Positions 46,885-55,096 of a stretch of DNA of 64,000 nt are shown here, one piece after another. How positions within the stretch are numbered: the first letter of the stretch is position 1; every line of letters begins with the position of its first letter. Source of the DNA: Aquisalinus luteolus (GTDB lineage Bacteria; Pseudomonadota; Alphaproteobacteria; Caulobacterales; Parvularculaceae). A program made the translations under genes and the position numbers. The stretch covers positions 27,691-91,690 of the forward strand of contig NZ_VCJR02000007.1 of assembly GCF_009712425.2 (NCBI RefSeq), written 5' to 3'. Under the pieces are notes generated by a model. The model saw only the letters and a program-made list of their open reading frames with translations. It was not told where the DNA came from and made no database searches.

Positions 46885-48149
46885 TCCTCGTCGGCAACTC
46901 ACGCGGCGGCGGGCAGGATCTGGCCCGCCATCTACTCAAGGAAGAAAACGATCATGTTGAGGTGCATGAGCTGCGCGGCTTTGCCGCCAGTGATTTGCAT
47001 GGTGCGTTCAAGGAGGCCCATGCCCTGTCACGGGCCACCAAAGCGAAGAAGTACCTGTTCAGTCTCAGCCTGAATCCGCCTGAAAACGAACATGTGGGAA
47101 CCGAGGAGTTCGAGAGCGCAATCGTCCGCGTCGAAAAGGAACTGGGCCTGACGGATCAGCCCCGCGCCATCGTCTTCCATGAGAAGGAAGGCCGGCGGCA
47201 CTGCCATGCCGTCTGGAGCCGGGTCAATGGCGAAGCGCTGAAGGTTATCCCGATGGACTTCCACAAGAACAAGCTCCATGCCCTCGCCCGCGAACTATAC
47301 CTTGAACATGGCTGGCAGATGCCGCGCGGCTTCCTGAACGAAGAACCCAGCGATCCCAAAAATTTCACTCTGGAAGAATGGCAGCAGGCCAAGCGCCGGG
47401 GCCAGGATGCCCGGCAAATAAAGGCTGTCTTACAGGAAAGCTGGGCGATCTCGGACTCAAGAGCCTCCTTCACTCATGCCCTGAAGGAACAAGGTCTGAT
47501 CCTCGCACGCGGCGACCGTCGCGGCTTCGTAGCCGTAGATCGCCACGGCGAGCCCTACGCCATTGCCCGCTGGGTCGGGGTGAAAACGAAAGCCGTCCGC
47601 GAGAAGCTCGGCGAAGCCGGAGACTTGCCAAGCATTGAAGAGGCGATGTCCCTCCATGCGAAGGAGATGAAACCCGCCTTCGACCGCTGGTCGGGCGAGC
47701 TGACAGATCGCGCAGCCACGCTCAAGACCGTGCAGGCAAAGCAGCGCGAAGCGCTCATCGCCAAACAACGGCAGGAACGGGCCGCGCTTCAGGAAAAGCT
47801 GGAACAACGCCGGATCGAGGAAGCCAAAGCAAGGCAGGCGCGATTCCGCAAGGGCCTGCGCGGTCTATGGGATCGGCTACGCGGCGAGCATAGGACCATC
47901 ACCAAGCAGAATGAACGCGAAACACTCGCCTGCGAGAAGCGCGACCGCAAGGAAAAAGACCGGCTCGTCTTCGCGCACCTCTCCGAGCGTCGCGCCCTGA
48001 AAGACCGGCAGCGCGAACAGATCGAGGCATTGAAAACTCAAAGGCAAAGCCTGCGCGATGACTGGACGCACTATCGGGAAATGCGAGACACCGCGCCCGC
48101 TCGCGCCTCGCCGCCGCGCAAACGCGGCGGCCCGGATTTCGAGCGCTGA
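46881..48149 (+). CDS. MobA/VirD2-family relaxase
   Basis: 422 residues. The N-terminal relaxase domain (about 1-200) has the three-histidine metal site His100 and HCHAVW (His107, His109), which follow VFHEKEGRRH. The catalytic tyrosine cannot be assigned with certainty; Tyr58 or nearby is possible. The C-terminal half (about 270-420) is a long charged coiled coil rich in Arg/Lys/Glu (AKQREALIAKQRQERAALQ). No type IV secretion genes are present, so the element could be mobilised only with a helper. It overlaps MobC by 4 bases. The oriT should be near but was not identified. Confidence 0.9.
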   Translation: MILVGNSRGGGQDLARHLLKEENDHVEVHELRGFAASDLHGAFKEAHALSRATKAKKYLFSLSLNPPENEHVGTEEFESAIVRVEKELGLTDQPRAIVFHEKEGRRHCHAVWSRVNGEALKVIPMDFHKNKLHALARELYLEHGWQMPRGFLNEEPSDPKNFTLEEWQQAKRRGQDARQIKAVLQESWAISDSRASFTHALKEQGLILARGDRRGFVAVDRHGEPYAIARWVGVKTKAVREKLGEAGDLPSIEEAMSLHAKEMKPAFDRWSGELTDRAATLKTVQAKQREALIAKQRQERAALQEKLEQRRIEEAKARQARFRKGLRGLWDRLRGEHRTITKQNERETLACEKRDRKEKDRLVFAHLSERRALKDRQREQIEALKTQRQSLRDDWTHYREMRDTAPARASPPRKRGGPDFER

Positions 48150-48171
48150 TGCATGTGGCGGGTAATCCGGC

Positions 48172-48597
48172 CTACAGGTCGAACAGATCGCGCTGCTTGG
48201 TCAGCATCGTCTCGATCTCGCGCAGGATCGCGAAGTCATTATAGAGATGATTATGCTTGAGGCTGATGGCCGTATGGACATCGTTGCACCCTTGCGCCTC
48301 TTCCAATGCCCCGTGATCGCGATAGCGCCGCAACCGATTGACCTGTTTCCTGTAGCCGGACACATCGCGTTTCAGGTCTTCACGGACTTTCTCGCGAAGC
48401 TGACGCAGGCTATGGGATCGCTTCGGCTCCGGCTTCGTGTCGATCTCGTCCAGCCTGTCCGGCATATAGCCGCGATAATTGTTCTGCTCGGCTTCAAACC
48501 TGATCTGCTTCAGGCTCAGGACTTTCCCGCCGCGCACATAATACCAAGGATGACCGGGGCAATATCCTGTCTCGTTCGGGGGAAGGGAAATGCTCAT
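48172..48597 (-). CDS. Hypothetical protein downstream of ardA
   Basis: 141 residues, charged, without signal peptide or membrane segments. The first third contains YCPGHPWYYVRGGKVLSLKQ and the rest is helical with many Arg/Lys. It starts 11 bases after the ardA stop on the same strand, so it is co-transcribed with ardA. Similar size proteins follow ardA in alphaproteobacterial mobile elements, but I do not recognise a family. It converges on the relaxase gene. Confidence 0.65.
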   Translation of the reverse strand: MSISLPPNETGYCPGHPWYYVRGGKVLSLKQIRFEAEQNNYRGYMPDRLDEIDTKPEPKRSHSLRQLREKVREDLKRDVSGYRKQVNRLRRYRDHGALEEAQGCNDVHTAISLKHNHLYNDFAILREIETMLTKQRDLFDL

Positions 48598-48608
48598 GAC
48601 TGCCCTCC

Positions 48609-49118
48609 CTAATTCGCCCGATAGATCAGCCGCGTTCCGGCGATATCGGTCTCGGTGTAATCAAAGGACAGGTCACGGGTGATGGCGTCGATATCGATGT
48701 AATTGGTCAGATGATCGGGAATCTCTCCGAACAGCCCTTCGGCGATGAACTCTTCGGCCAGCTCTTTCAGGCTGCCGAGATGATAGATATCGATCTCGAA
48801 ATCCTCCGACCCGATGCTGTCGGGATCGAAGGAATAGCCGACTTCGCTCACCGCGATGATGAAACGCTGCTTCTCCTGCTCGTCCCATTCCCCGGCAAGC
48901 TCAAAGAACCGCGCCAGAGTGCCCTGGCTCAATCCCCACGCCTCAGCAAAGGCCGCATCGATAGCCTCGCCGTCGATGAACTGAATCTCGAACTCCTCGA
49001 CCTTCTGGCCGTGATCATTCCTGAGCGTCGCCGCTTTCTCCGAAAACTCATCGGCAGATGAAAAATAGAAGCCATTGGCCGCAAGGTCATAGGGCTGGGC
49101 AAAGAGTGTGATCGACAT
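48609..49118 (-). CDS. ardA: Antirestriction protein ArdA
   Basis: 169 residues, strongly acidic, the size of known ArdA proteins. The antirestriction motif region is represented by EAWGLSQGTLARFFELAGEWDEQEKQRFIIAVSEVGYSFD; the chain mimics bent B-DNA and occupies type I restriction enzymes. It carries a strong ribosome-binding site (GGGAGG, minus strand, 49124-49129). A perfect hairpin lies just upstream. Its presence beside a complete type I restriction operon is notable: it would protect the mobile element while entering a new host, but should be able to inhibit the resident type I enzyme as well unless it is tightly controlled. Confidence 0.92.
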   Translation of the reverse strand: MSITLFAQPYDLAANGFYFSSADEFSEKAATLRNDHGQKVEEFEIQFIDGEAIDAAFAEAWGLSQGTLARFFELAGEWDEQEKQRFIIAVSEVGYSFDPDSIGSEDFEIDIYHLGSLKELAEEFIAEGLFGEIPDHLTNYIDIDAITRDLSFDYTETDIAGTRLIYRAN

Positions 49119-49477
49119 GAATACCTCCCGTCAGGATAAGGGTTGCGCATGCAACCCTCTGCCCCTTGGCGAAAGCGGGGGGTGGGAGCGGAAGGCAAAA
49201 ATCGGCGCAATTTTCTTGTCTTTCCAAGGCACGCCGGAAAGCAGGAAAATCTGCGTTCTATTTTTGTCGAAGCGACCGGGGGGCTGGCCCCCGAAAGCGC
49301 GAGGGATCGACGCCGAATGGCCGGGATCGCCACAAGCGGGCCCGGTTCACGAGAGCCCGGCCCGAAGGGCGCGCCCAATGGCTAAGGCATATCGCGATCA
49401 CACAAATCTCAATGTTTTGTTTCTAGGTAGGGTTGTGTATATTTATCCGCCAGATAACAAGATAATGGGGAAGGCAA
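49119..49477. other. ardA leader and boundary to AT-rich module
   Basis: 359 bases. AGGGTTGC/GCAACCCT (49139-49158, loop GCAT) and CGGGGG/CCCCCG (49277-49293) are perfect hairpins; another GC-rich inverted repeat lies at about 49337-49363 (CGGGCC/GGCCCG). Composition changes sharply to AT-rich near 49,385, just before the GHKL gene. Short overlapping frames here are not convincing genes. The hairpins could be an oriT or a single-strand promoter for early ardA expression; neither is proved. Confidence 0.5.
49139..49158. repeat. Perfect 8-bp hairpin upstream of ardA
   Basis: AGGGTTGC and GCAACCCT surround GCAT, about 20 bases before the ardA start codon on the minus strand. In some conjugative plasmids, folded single-strand sequences drive early ardA transcription on entry; this hairpin is too short to claim that on its own. 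Confidence 0.55.
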
Positions 49478-51445
49478 TTGGATTATCTAAAACCTGCAGA
49501 CATGCCTGCCGTTCTAGAAAGAACAAATTATAAGCATACAGATGAAAACTTTCTTCTACCTATTTATGAAGCAATATCAAACGCTATTTATTCTACCCAG
49601 AGCCGGTGGGGAGATGATGTTTCTAGTCAGGGACAAGTTCGCGTTTCGATCTCAACAGGCAATTTTGAAGCTGTCATTGCCGATAATGGCTTAGGCCTGA
49701 ACAAAGAAAATTATGCATATTTTCTCACGCCGTTTACTGGATACCGCCTCAAAAAAGGCGGCAAGGGCTTTGGTCGATTTATCGCCTTCAAAGTCTTTGA
49801 AGATATAATTTACACCTCCAAATTTAAAGTTGAAAATAATACTGTCACAAGGGTATTTGGTTTCAACATATATCAAGAACCACAAATACTGGATTCACCC
49901 CTTAATCCACCGACTTTGCCTTTTGATCAGGGATGTGTGGTGCGATATCAATACCCGAAAGCGGAATTCGATAAGATAATTGAATCACTAGAAGGTGAAG
50001 AGATAGTCGAACGCACAATTCGCTACTTTTTGCCATTCTTCTTATCTGGCGATATGCCTGATTTAGCAATTACGGTTGATGGCGCAAAATTCGATGCCAG
50101 GTCACATTTTGCTGAATTTTTTAGCCCTGAGATTCAACAAACTGTCGACATTGATCTCGGTACGGAAACAAGAGAATTTAGAATCGACATTACGAAGGTT
50201 AAGCGTGAAAAGCTCTTCAAGGAGCATATGGCATTGCTCTTTGCAGATGGGCGAATTATTGGTACTGGGCGTAAAATATCAGGAAAAATAGGAAACGCAC
50301 ATTTTGATGCTCCTGATGGTTCTAAGCAAATTTACATTGCCTCTATTAGTGGTGATTTCTTAGACGAACGAGCGAACACAGCGCGGACAGAGATTGAAGC
50401 TACAAATGAAGAAATTGATGCGATAGTCGACCGCGTAACAGATTTCATCTTGGGCATAGAGTCCGAGTTTGTACAACGCCATCGCGCATCCCAAGCAGGC
50501 GGTGTAGCAAAAGCAATTGTACGTAACCCGCTTCTTCGAAGCGCGCTCAACGGAAAAAGTATTGCTGACTATGTCAGCAATAAACCGATGAACTGGAAAG
50601 CTGAGAATTTTGTTGCCGATCTTGCGCTTCAGCGTTTTCGCGATCAGAGAAATTGGCAAAAAGAGTTTGAGGAAGGCCTGAAGGCTCCTGAAAAGCTGAT
50701 TGAGATGCGTGAAAAAATAGCTGAGCAGCTTGACGAGGAAAATAAGGATGCCCTCGCATCGTATGTAGCACACAGAAGGTCCGTTATTGAGCTCGCAGAA
50801 GCGGTTCTTGGCTTTCAAGACGATGGAAAAATGAGCCTGGAGGATGTTTTTCACGACCTCGTCCACCCACGCCATGAAGATAGCGATTCTACGAAATTCT
50901 ATCAGCATAACCTTTGGCTATTGGATGAGAGGCTCGCGTTTTTTTCATACTGTTCAAGCGATCGTACGCTCCATGGAAAGCGTAGGCAGAAAGGAGATAA
51001 GGTTGCCGATCTAGTGATGTTCGATGATTGCTCGATCTATCGTGAAGGAGACAAAGATACAGTTGTTCTTATTGAATTCAAAAAGCCGGGACGGGATGAT
51101 TATAGCTACGCCGACCCCAAGAGAGATCCGATCCAGCAGGTTATCGAAACTGCCGTAAAAATTCGTTCGACAGGTCGTTTGATAACAAAATCAGGCCGAA
51201 CCATAGCTGTGCCCGATGGTGTGCGGCTGTATGCCTATGTCGTCGCGGATGTGGAGCCTACCCTCAGAACGGTGTGCGAAAACCATGACATGCATGACTC
51301 TTGGGACCAAAAGGGCTTTTACATGTATCATGCTAAAAAAGATATATTCATAGAGGTTATGGGCTACGATAAACTTCTAGATGATGCGAAGAAAAGAAAT
51401 GCGGCATTCTTCGATGTGCTTTTAGGCGAGCTTGCAGATGGATGA
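49478..51445 (+). CDS. GHKL ATPase fused to PD-(D/E)xK-like nuclease domain
   Basis: 655 residues from TTG 49478, preceded by GGGGAAGG. The N-terminal GHKL (Hsp90/MutL/MORC-like) ATPase has Glu31 and Asn35 in YEAISNAIY, the Asp69-x-Gly-x-Gly motif IADNGLGL and the lid motif KKGGKGFGRF (92-101). A middle segment (about 200-300) resembles the second GHKL transducer domain, including an ADGRIIG strand. A helical, charged linker follows. Near the C-terminus Asp510 (VADLVMF) and Glu532-x-Lys534 (VVLIEFKKP) form a plausible nuclease triad. No sensor-kinase features are present, so this is not a histidine kinase. The gene is far more AT-rich than its neighbours. It overlaps the following gene by 4 bases. 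This design fits an ATP-gated DNA-cutting defence protein; that is inference. Confidence 0.82.
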   Translation: MDYLKPADMPAVLERTNYKHTDENFLLPIYEAISNAIYSTQSRWGDDVSSQGQVRVSISTGNFEAVIADNGLGLNKENYAYFLTPFTGYRLKKGGKGFGRFIAFKVFEDIIYTSKFKVENNTVTRVFGFNIYQEPQILDSPLNPPTLPFDQGCVVRYQYPKAEFDKIIESLEGEEIVERTIRYFLPFFLSGDMPDLAITVDGAKFDARSHFAEFFSPEIQQTVDIDLGTETREFRIDITKVKREKLFKEHMALLFADGRIIGTGRKISGKIGNAHFDAPDGSKQIYIASISGDFLDERANTARTEIEATNEEIDAIVDRVTDFILGIESEFVQRHRASQAGGVAKAIVRNPLLRSALNGKSIADYVSNKPMNWKAENFVADLALQRFRDQRNWQKEFEEGLKAPEKLIEMREKIAEQLDEENKDALASYVAHRRSVIELAEAVLGFQDDGKMSLEDVFHDLVHPRHEDSDSTKFYQHNLWLLDERLAFFSYCSSDRTLHGKRRQKGDKVADLVMFDDCSIYREGDKDTVVLIEFKKPGRDDYSYADPKRDPIQQVIETAVKIRSTGRLITKSGRTIAVPDGVRLYAYVVADVEPTLRTVCENHDMHDSWDQKGFYMYHAKKDIFIEVMGYDKLLDDAKKRNAAFFDVLLGELADG

Positions 51446-52071
51446 CACCGAAAACAAGGCTGAGTAAAAGAAAAGTACAAATAGTGGAGGAGCTTAACGG
51501 GCGAAGACCAAAGATCGCCACCCTGAACGAGCTACGTGTACGATCTTATTGGCAGGTCATGAAAAAACCGGGCTCGCGATCTTTGGCAGATCATAGAAAA
51601 TCCTTCACGAGAACGGTGTTAGAGCATGGTGAGCCGCTTACTGTCTATGATCTGTCCCGCACCTATGAAGGAATTCCAGTTGCATTGACGACCGGAATCT
51701 TCGCTCGATGGGCTATCTGGGAATTTATTGAAAGAGGATATTTAACTGACCTGCCGGGGGCAGAAGACATTATCTTATATATGGGATGTGATGCCTGTAC
51801 CGGCTTAGTACGTGTAAATGAGAATCTATATTCGATCACAGGCACTAGCTGCTATCTGCGATCCCTTTATTTAGTAAGCCTTGAAAATGATTATGACCTA
51901 TTAAAGTCATTTTCTAACGTCGAATGGCCAATTCTGGGCGCGACAAAAGATGGAGCTTTCAGGCAAATCAATAACGACGTCTCAGTATATGAGCTAGGAT
52001 TGCTACCATCTTACACCTCAGCGTTGAATGGTAAGCATCTTTCCCTAGCTAAAATTTCATTCAGATATTGA
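51442..52071 (+). CDS. Unrecognised partner of the GHKL-nuclease protein
   Basis: 209 residues. The start ATGA overlaps the stop of the GHKL gene, so the two are co-translated. The N-terminal 30 residues are basic (KTRLSKRKVQIVEELNGRRPK). The middle holds ARWAIWEFIERGYLTDLPG, which looks like a winged-helix-type helical segment, and MGCDACTGLVRV contains a CxxC pair. The C-terminal part is mixed alpha/beta. I do not recognise a family. Its AT-rich codon use matches the GHKL gene, so the two arrived together. It may recognise the trigger or regulate the nuclease; this cannot be shown from sequence. Confidence 0.7.
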   Translation: MTPKTRLSKRKVQIVEELNGRRPKIATLNELRVRSYWQVMKKPGSRSLADHRKSFTRTVLEHGEPLTVYDLSRTYEGIPVALTTGIFARWAIWEFIERGYLTDLPGAEDIILYMGCDACTGLVRVNENLYSITGTSCYLRSLYLVSLENDYDLLKSFSNVEWPILGATKDGAFRQINNDVSVYELGLLPSYTSALNGKHLSLAKISFRY

Positions 52072-52358
52072 TGGACACCGTTAATAGCTTAGTGTCCTTA
52101 GATTCTAAGACAGTAAGAGTATTTTTTTAATGCAACTAAGGCAGCATAGATCAAAATAAACTCGCCCAAAAAATTAAATGCCTGCAGTGCATCCAATACT
52201 AAATCCATACTGATAAATATAATTGACATGCCGTGAGAATGCAAACTTTTGTGCTTTGGTGTTTCAAATTTAGCTTTATCTAAGTGGGCAAAAACCAGAT
52301 TCACAAGCTCGGGATTAGAAATAACGGCAGACGAACGGTTTGAGTATTACAGCAACTT
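52072..52358. other. AT-rich spacer between defence pair and copper cluster
   Basis: 287 bases. GGACAC (52073-52078) and GTGTCC (52092-52097) form a stem straight after the preceding stop, followed by a 13-bp palindrome CTTAGA-T-TCTAAG (52097-52109) and a T-run near 52,122-52,128; together they may end the defence transcript. A 68-codon minus-strand frame (52098-52304) with one hydrophobic stretch is present but unsupported. Confidence 0.45.
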
Positions 52359-52625
52359 TCACCGCTTTAGCTTGTCGAACAGATCGACCAGTTCAGCGAC
52401 CTTGCCACGTTGTTCTTCGCTATTGCCCGAGCGGATCGCATCTTCGACGCAATGGGAAGCGTGGTCTTTCAGGATTTCGCTTTCGGCCCGCGCCAAAGCG
52501 GCCTTGACCGCCTGCATCTGGTGCAGGATGTCGATGCAGTAGCGATCCTCTTCCAGCATCTTCGTGATGCCGCGAACCTGTCCCTCGATCCGTCTCAGTC
52601 TCGTGATCGTGCGTTGCGATTTCAT
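52359..52625 (-). CDS. csoR: CsoR/RcnR-family metal-sensing repressor
   Basis: 88 residues, all helical. The family signature RLRRIEGQVRGITKMLEEDRYCIDILHQMQAVKAAL is present; the copper ligands are probably the Cys in RYCID and the His-x-x-x-Cys in DHASHC. This Cys-His-Cys set matches copper-sensing CsoR rather than nickel-sensing RcnR. Apo-protein binds the operator and copper releases it. It faces the first gene of the copper cluster across 61 bases that contain a 17-bp dyad. The ribosome-binding site GAGG lies just before its ATG. It probably also controls the copper ATPase, which has a matching dyad. Confidence 0.9.
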   Translation of the reverse strand: MKSQRTITRLRRIEGQVRGITKMLEEDRYCIDILHQMQAVKAALARAESEILKDHASHCVEDAIRSGNSEEQRGKVAELVDLFDKLKR

Positions 52626-52628
52626 GAT

Positions 52629-52656
52629 TTGACCTCATACCTATAGGGGGTATATC
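52629..52656 (+). promoter_or_regulatory. Divergent copper promoter with CsoR-type dyad
   Basis: TTGACC (52629-52634) and TATATC (52651-52656) form a promoter with a 16-bp spacer. The 17-base site ATACCTATAGGGGGTAT (52637-52653) overlaps it, in which ATACC and GGTAT are inverted. It would also cover the csoR transcription start on the other strand. The same ATACC-n7-GGTAT layout recurs at 58802-58818. Confidence 0.75.
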
Positions 52657-52686
52657 ATGGCTATTGGAAGGAGCGTCAAGCATCCG

Positions 52687-53100
52687 ATGAAGCATTTCGG
52701 CAAACAGGCAATGATCGTTACAATCGCGCTGATCCTCGGGATCGGCCAAGCCTGCGCCTGTCTGTCTCATGTCGGTGCATCGAGCCTCCATCAATCCGCT
52801 GCCGGGGCGCATGACGTCCACGCTTCGCATTCCAACCACGACGCAACGCATGAGGACCATGCAGGTCAGCAGCCCTGCGATGAGGATTGTCCGCATTGTG
52901 CTGACAGTTTCGCGATGGCGCTCCAGAGTGAGGCCAGTGCCTTCACATTATCTGCACCGGCATCGCAAGTCTTCCTGGCCAGTAGGCAAATAGACCCTTT
53001 CCCGAACCCGGTCTCCATTCCGCGCCAGTTTCTGGCGCTGAACTGGCATGGCCCGCCCGCACAAACGCCGGTCTCTCTCAAAATCGTCATGCGTGATTAA
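52687..53100 (+). CDS. Small His/Cys-rich exported protein of the copper cluster
   Basis: 137 residues from ATG 52687; an in-frame ATG at 52657 would lie upstream of the predicted transcript start, so the later one with GGAAGGAG is preferred. A Sec signal (about 1-22, ending near ACAC) is followed by a His-rich stretch (HDVHASHSNHDATHEDHAG) and a CDEDCPHC cluster, a probable metal site, then a low-complexity tail. It is the first gene under the copper promoter, 88 bases upstream of copA. It probably binds or senses periplasmic copper; no family name is certain. Confidence 0.75.
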   Translation: MKHFGKQAMIVTIALILGIGQACACLSHVGASSLHQSAAGAHDVHASHSNHDATHEDHAGQQPCDEDCPHCADSFAMALQSEASAFTLSAPASQVFLASRQIDPFPNPVSIPRQFLALNWHGPPAQTPVSLKIVMRD

Positions 53101-53188
53101 GCAGCACCGAACCGGCTCCGTTTCGAGAGCCGCTACGGGCGAACTTTGCCCGGCATTCTGCCATTCACCCTGACAAGAGAGAAAAACC

Positions 53189-55096
53189 ATGGTTTCAAGA
53201 CGACAATTTCTATCAACATCCTTGCAGGCGGGACTCGCGCTCGGCGCAACGAGCCTGCTTCCCGCATGGTCCTTGCCCGCCAGCCGGGGGAATACCGGGC
53301 TCAGCACCCTTACGGGCAACCGTTTCGATCTGAAGGTTGACCGTTTCCCCGTCACGATTGGCGGACGCTCGGGCATGGCGCTGGGCGTGAACGGTACGGT
53401 TCCAGCGCCTTTGATCCGCTTCCGCGAGGGCGAAGAAATCACCCTCAACGTTACCAACACTCTGGATGAGGACACGTCCATCCACTGGCATGGCTTGCTC
53501 GTACCGTTCCAGATGGACGGCGTGCCCGGCGTGACATTCCCCGGCATCCGCCCCGGCGAAACCTTCCAGTACAAGTTCGCTGTGCCGCAGAACGGTACCT
53601 ACTGGTATCACTCCCATTCCGGTCTGCAGGAACAGCTCGGCCATTACGGCCCGATCATCATCGAGCCGAAGGGCGCGGACCCGGTCGGCTATGACCGCGA
53701 ATATATCATGGTGCTTTCGGACTGGAGCTTTGAAGACCCCTACCGGATCTTCAAGAAGCTCAAGACGATGAGCGAGACCTATAATTTCAGCCACCGTACG
53801 GTGCCTGATTTTATCGAGGATGCCGGGGAGAAAGGGTTCGGCACGGCGCTGGAACAACGCGCCATGTGGGGCGGTATGCGCATGTCGCCGCGCGATATCG
53901 CCGATGTGACCGGCGCGACCTATCATTTCCTGATCAACGGCCATTCGACGGCGGATAACTGGAACGCGGTTTTCAATCCCGGTGAGCGTGTTCGCCTGCG
54001 GATCATCAATGCCTCGGCGATGAGCATTTTCAATGTCCGCATTCCCGGCCTTCCGATGACTGTGGTTCAGGCTGACGGGCTGCATGTCCGGCCACTTGAA
54101 GTCGATGAATTCCAGATCGGCGTTGCCGAGACCTATGATGTCATCGTCCAGCCGAAGGACGAAAAGGCCTATGCCTTCACGGCGGAATCCATCGACCGCT
54201 CCGGCCAGGTCGTGGCGACGCTGGGGCCCCGTCCCGGCATGAAGGCCAAGGAACCCGCCCTGCGGGCCGTTCCCACGCTGACCATGAAGGACATGGCGAT
54301 GGATCACGGCTCCATGGATATGGGCGGTGACACGGCATCAGGCGGCATGAAGATGGCTGGCATGGATCACGATATGAAGGGCCATGACATGGACGCCATG
54401 TCCGACAGCGCCGAAGTCAAACGCGGGCCCGGTGTCACCAAGCTCGCCGCGATGCCGATGAGCCGTCTCGATGAACCGGGGCTCGGCCTTGAAGACGTCC
54501 CGCACCGGACCTTGCGCTATTCACAGCTCAGAAGCCTTGAACCGAACAAGGATACGCGCGCGCCCGAGCGTGAGATAGAAGTGCATCTCACCAGCAACAT
54601 GGAACGCTACATGTGGTCGTTCGATGGGGTGAAATTCTCTGAAGTGACCGAGCCGATCATCTTCCATGAAGGTGAGCGTGTACGGATGACCATGGTCAAC
54701 GACACGATGATGAACCACCCGATTCACTTGCACGGCATGTTCTTCGATCTGGTCAATGGCGGCGGAAATCATATGCCGCGCAAGCACACGGTCATCGTGA
54801 AGCCCGGCGAGAAACTCTCGGTCGATATCACGGCGGAGCATGTCGGCGACTGGGCGTTCCACTGTCACCTTCTCTACCACATGCATGCCGGGATGATGCA
54901 GGTCGTCTCCGTCCTCCCGAATGACGGCAGGAACAAGCCGATGTCTCATGATCATCCGCCGTCTCACAAGGCGTCGATGCAGATGGACGGGCAAGACATG
55001 AAACATGAAATGAGCTCACACGACATGGGCGCGCACGATATGGAGGGTCACGATATGGGCTCCCATGGCGATCACAAGATGGGAGGGCAGCACTGA
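53189..55096 (+). CDS. copA: Copper-resistance multicopper oxidase CopA/PcoA
   Basis: 635 residues. The N-terminus VSRRQFLSTSLQAGLALG is a twin-arginine signal, as expected for a cofactor-loaded oxidase. Copper-site motifs are all present: IHWHGL, YWYHSHSG, HPIHLHGMF and HCHLLYHMHAGMM. Two Met/His-rich segments, about residues 370-410 (MDHGSMDMGG and following) and the last 45 residues, are probable copper stores. The enzyme oxidises Cu(I) in the periplasm or sequesters copper. The stop overlaps the copB start by one base. The C-terminal Met/His tail is longer than in classical PcoA. Confidence 0.94.
   Translation: MVSRRQFLSTSLQAGLALGATSLLPAWSLPASRGNTGLSTLTGNRFDLKVDRFPVTIGGRSGMALGVNGTVPAPLIRFREGEEITLNVTNTLDEDTSIHWHGLLVPFQMDGVPGVTFPGIRPGETFQYKFAVPQNGTYWYHSHSGLQEQLGHYGPIIIEPKGADPVGYDREYIMVLSDWSFEDPYRIFKKLKTMSETYNFSHRTVPDFIEDAGEKGFGTALEQRAMWGGMRMSPRDIADVTGATYHFLINGHSTADNWNAVFNPGERVRLRIINASAMSIFNVRIPGLPMTVVQADGLHVRPLEVDEFQIGVAETYDVIVQPKDEKAYAFTAESIDRSGQVVATLGPRPGMKAKEPALRAVPTLTMKDMAMDHGSMDMGGDTASGGMKMAGMDHDMKGHDMDAMSDSAEVKRGPGVTKLAAMPMSRLDEPGLGLEDVPHRTLRYSQLRSLEPNKDTRAPEREIEVHLTSNMERYMWSFDGVKFSEVTEPIIFHEGERVRMTMVNDTMMNHPIHLHGMFFDLVNGGGNHMPRKHTVIVKPGEKLSVDITAEHVGDWAFHCHLLYHMHAGMMQVVSVLPNDGRNKPMSHDHPPSHKASMQMDGQDMKHEMSSHDMGAHDMEGHDMGSHGDHKMGGQH

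Noticed and set aside
49108..49533. Overlapping plus-strand frames in the ardA leader
   Set aside because: They run through GC-rich hairpins and into the GHKL start, in several frames at once, with no protein-like features.
49478..51445. GHKL gene as a sensor histidine kinase
   Set aside because: The ATPase domain is N-terminal, there is no phosphoacceptor-His domain, membrane span or receiver partner.
52098..52304. 68-codon minus-strand frame with one hydrophobic stretch
   Set aside because: GTG start without a clear ribosome-binding site and no homology visible; possibly a small membrane protein but unsupported.
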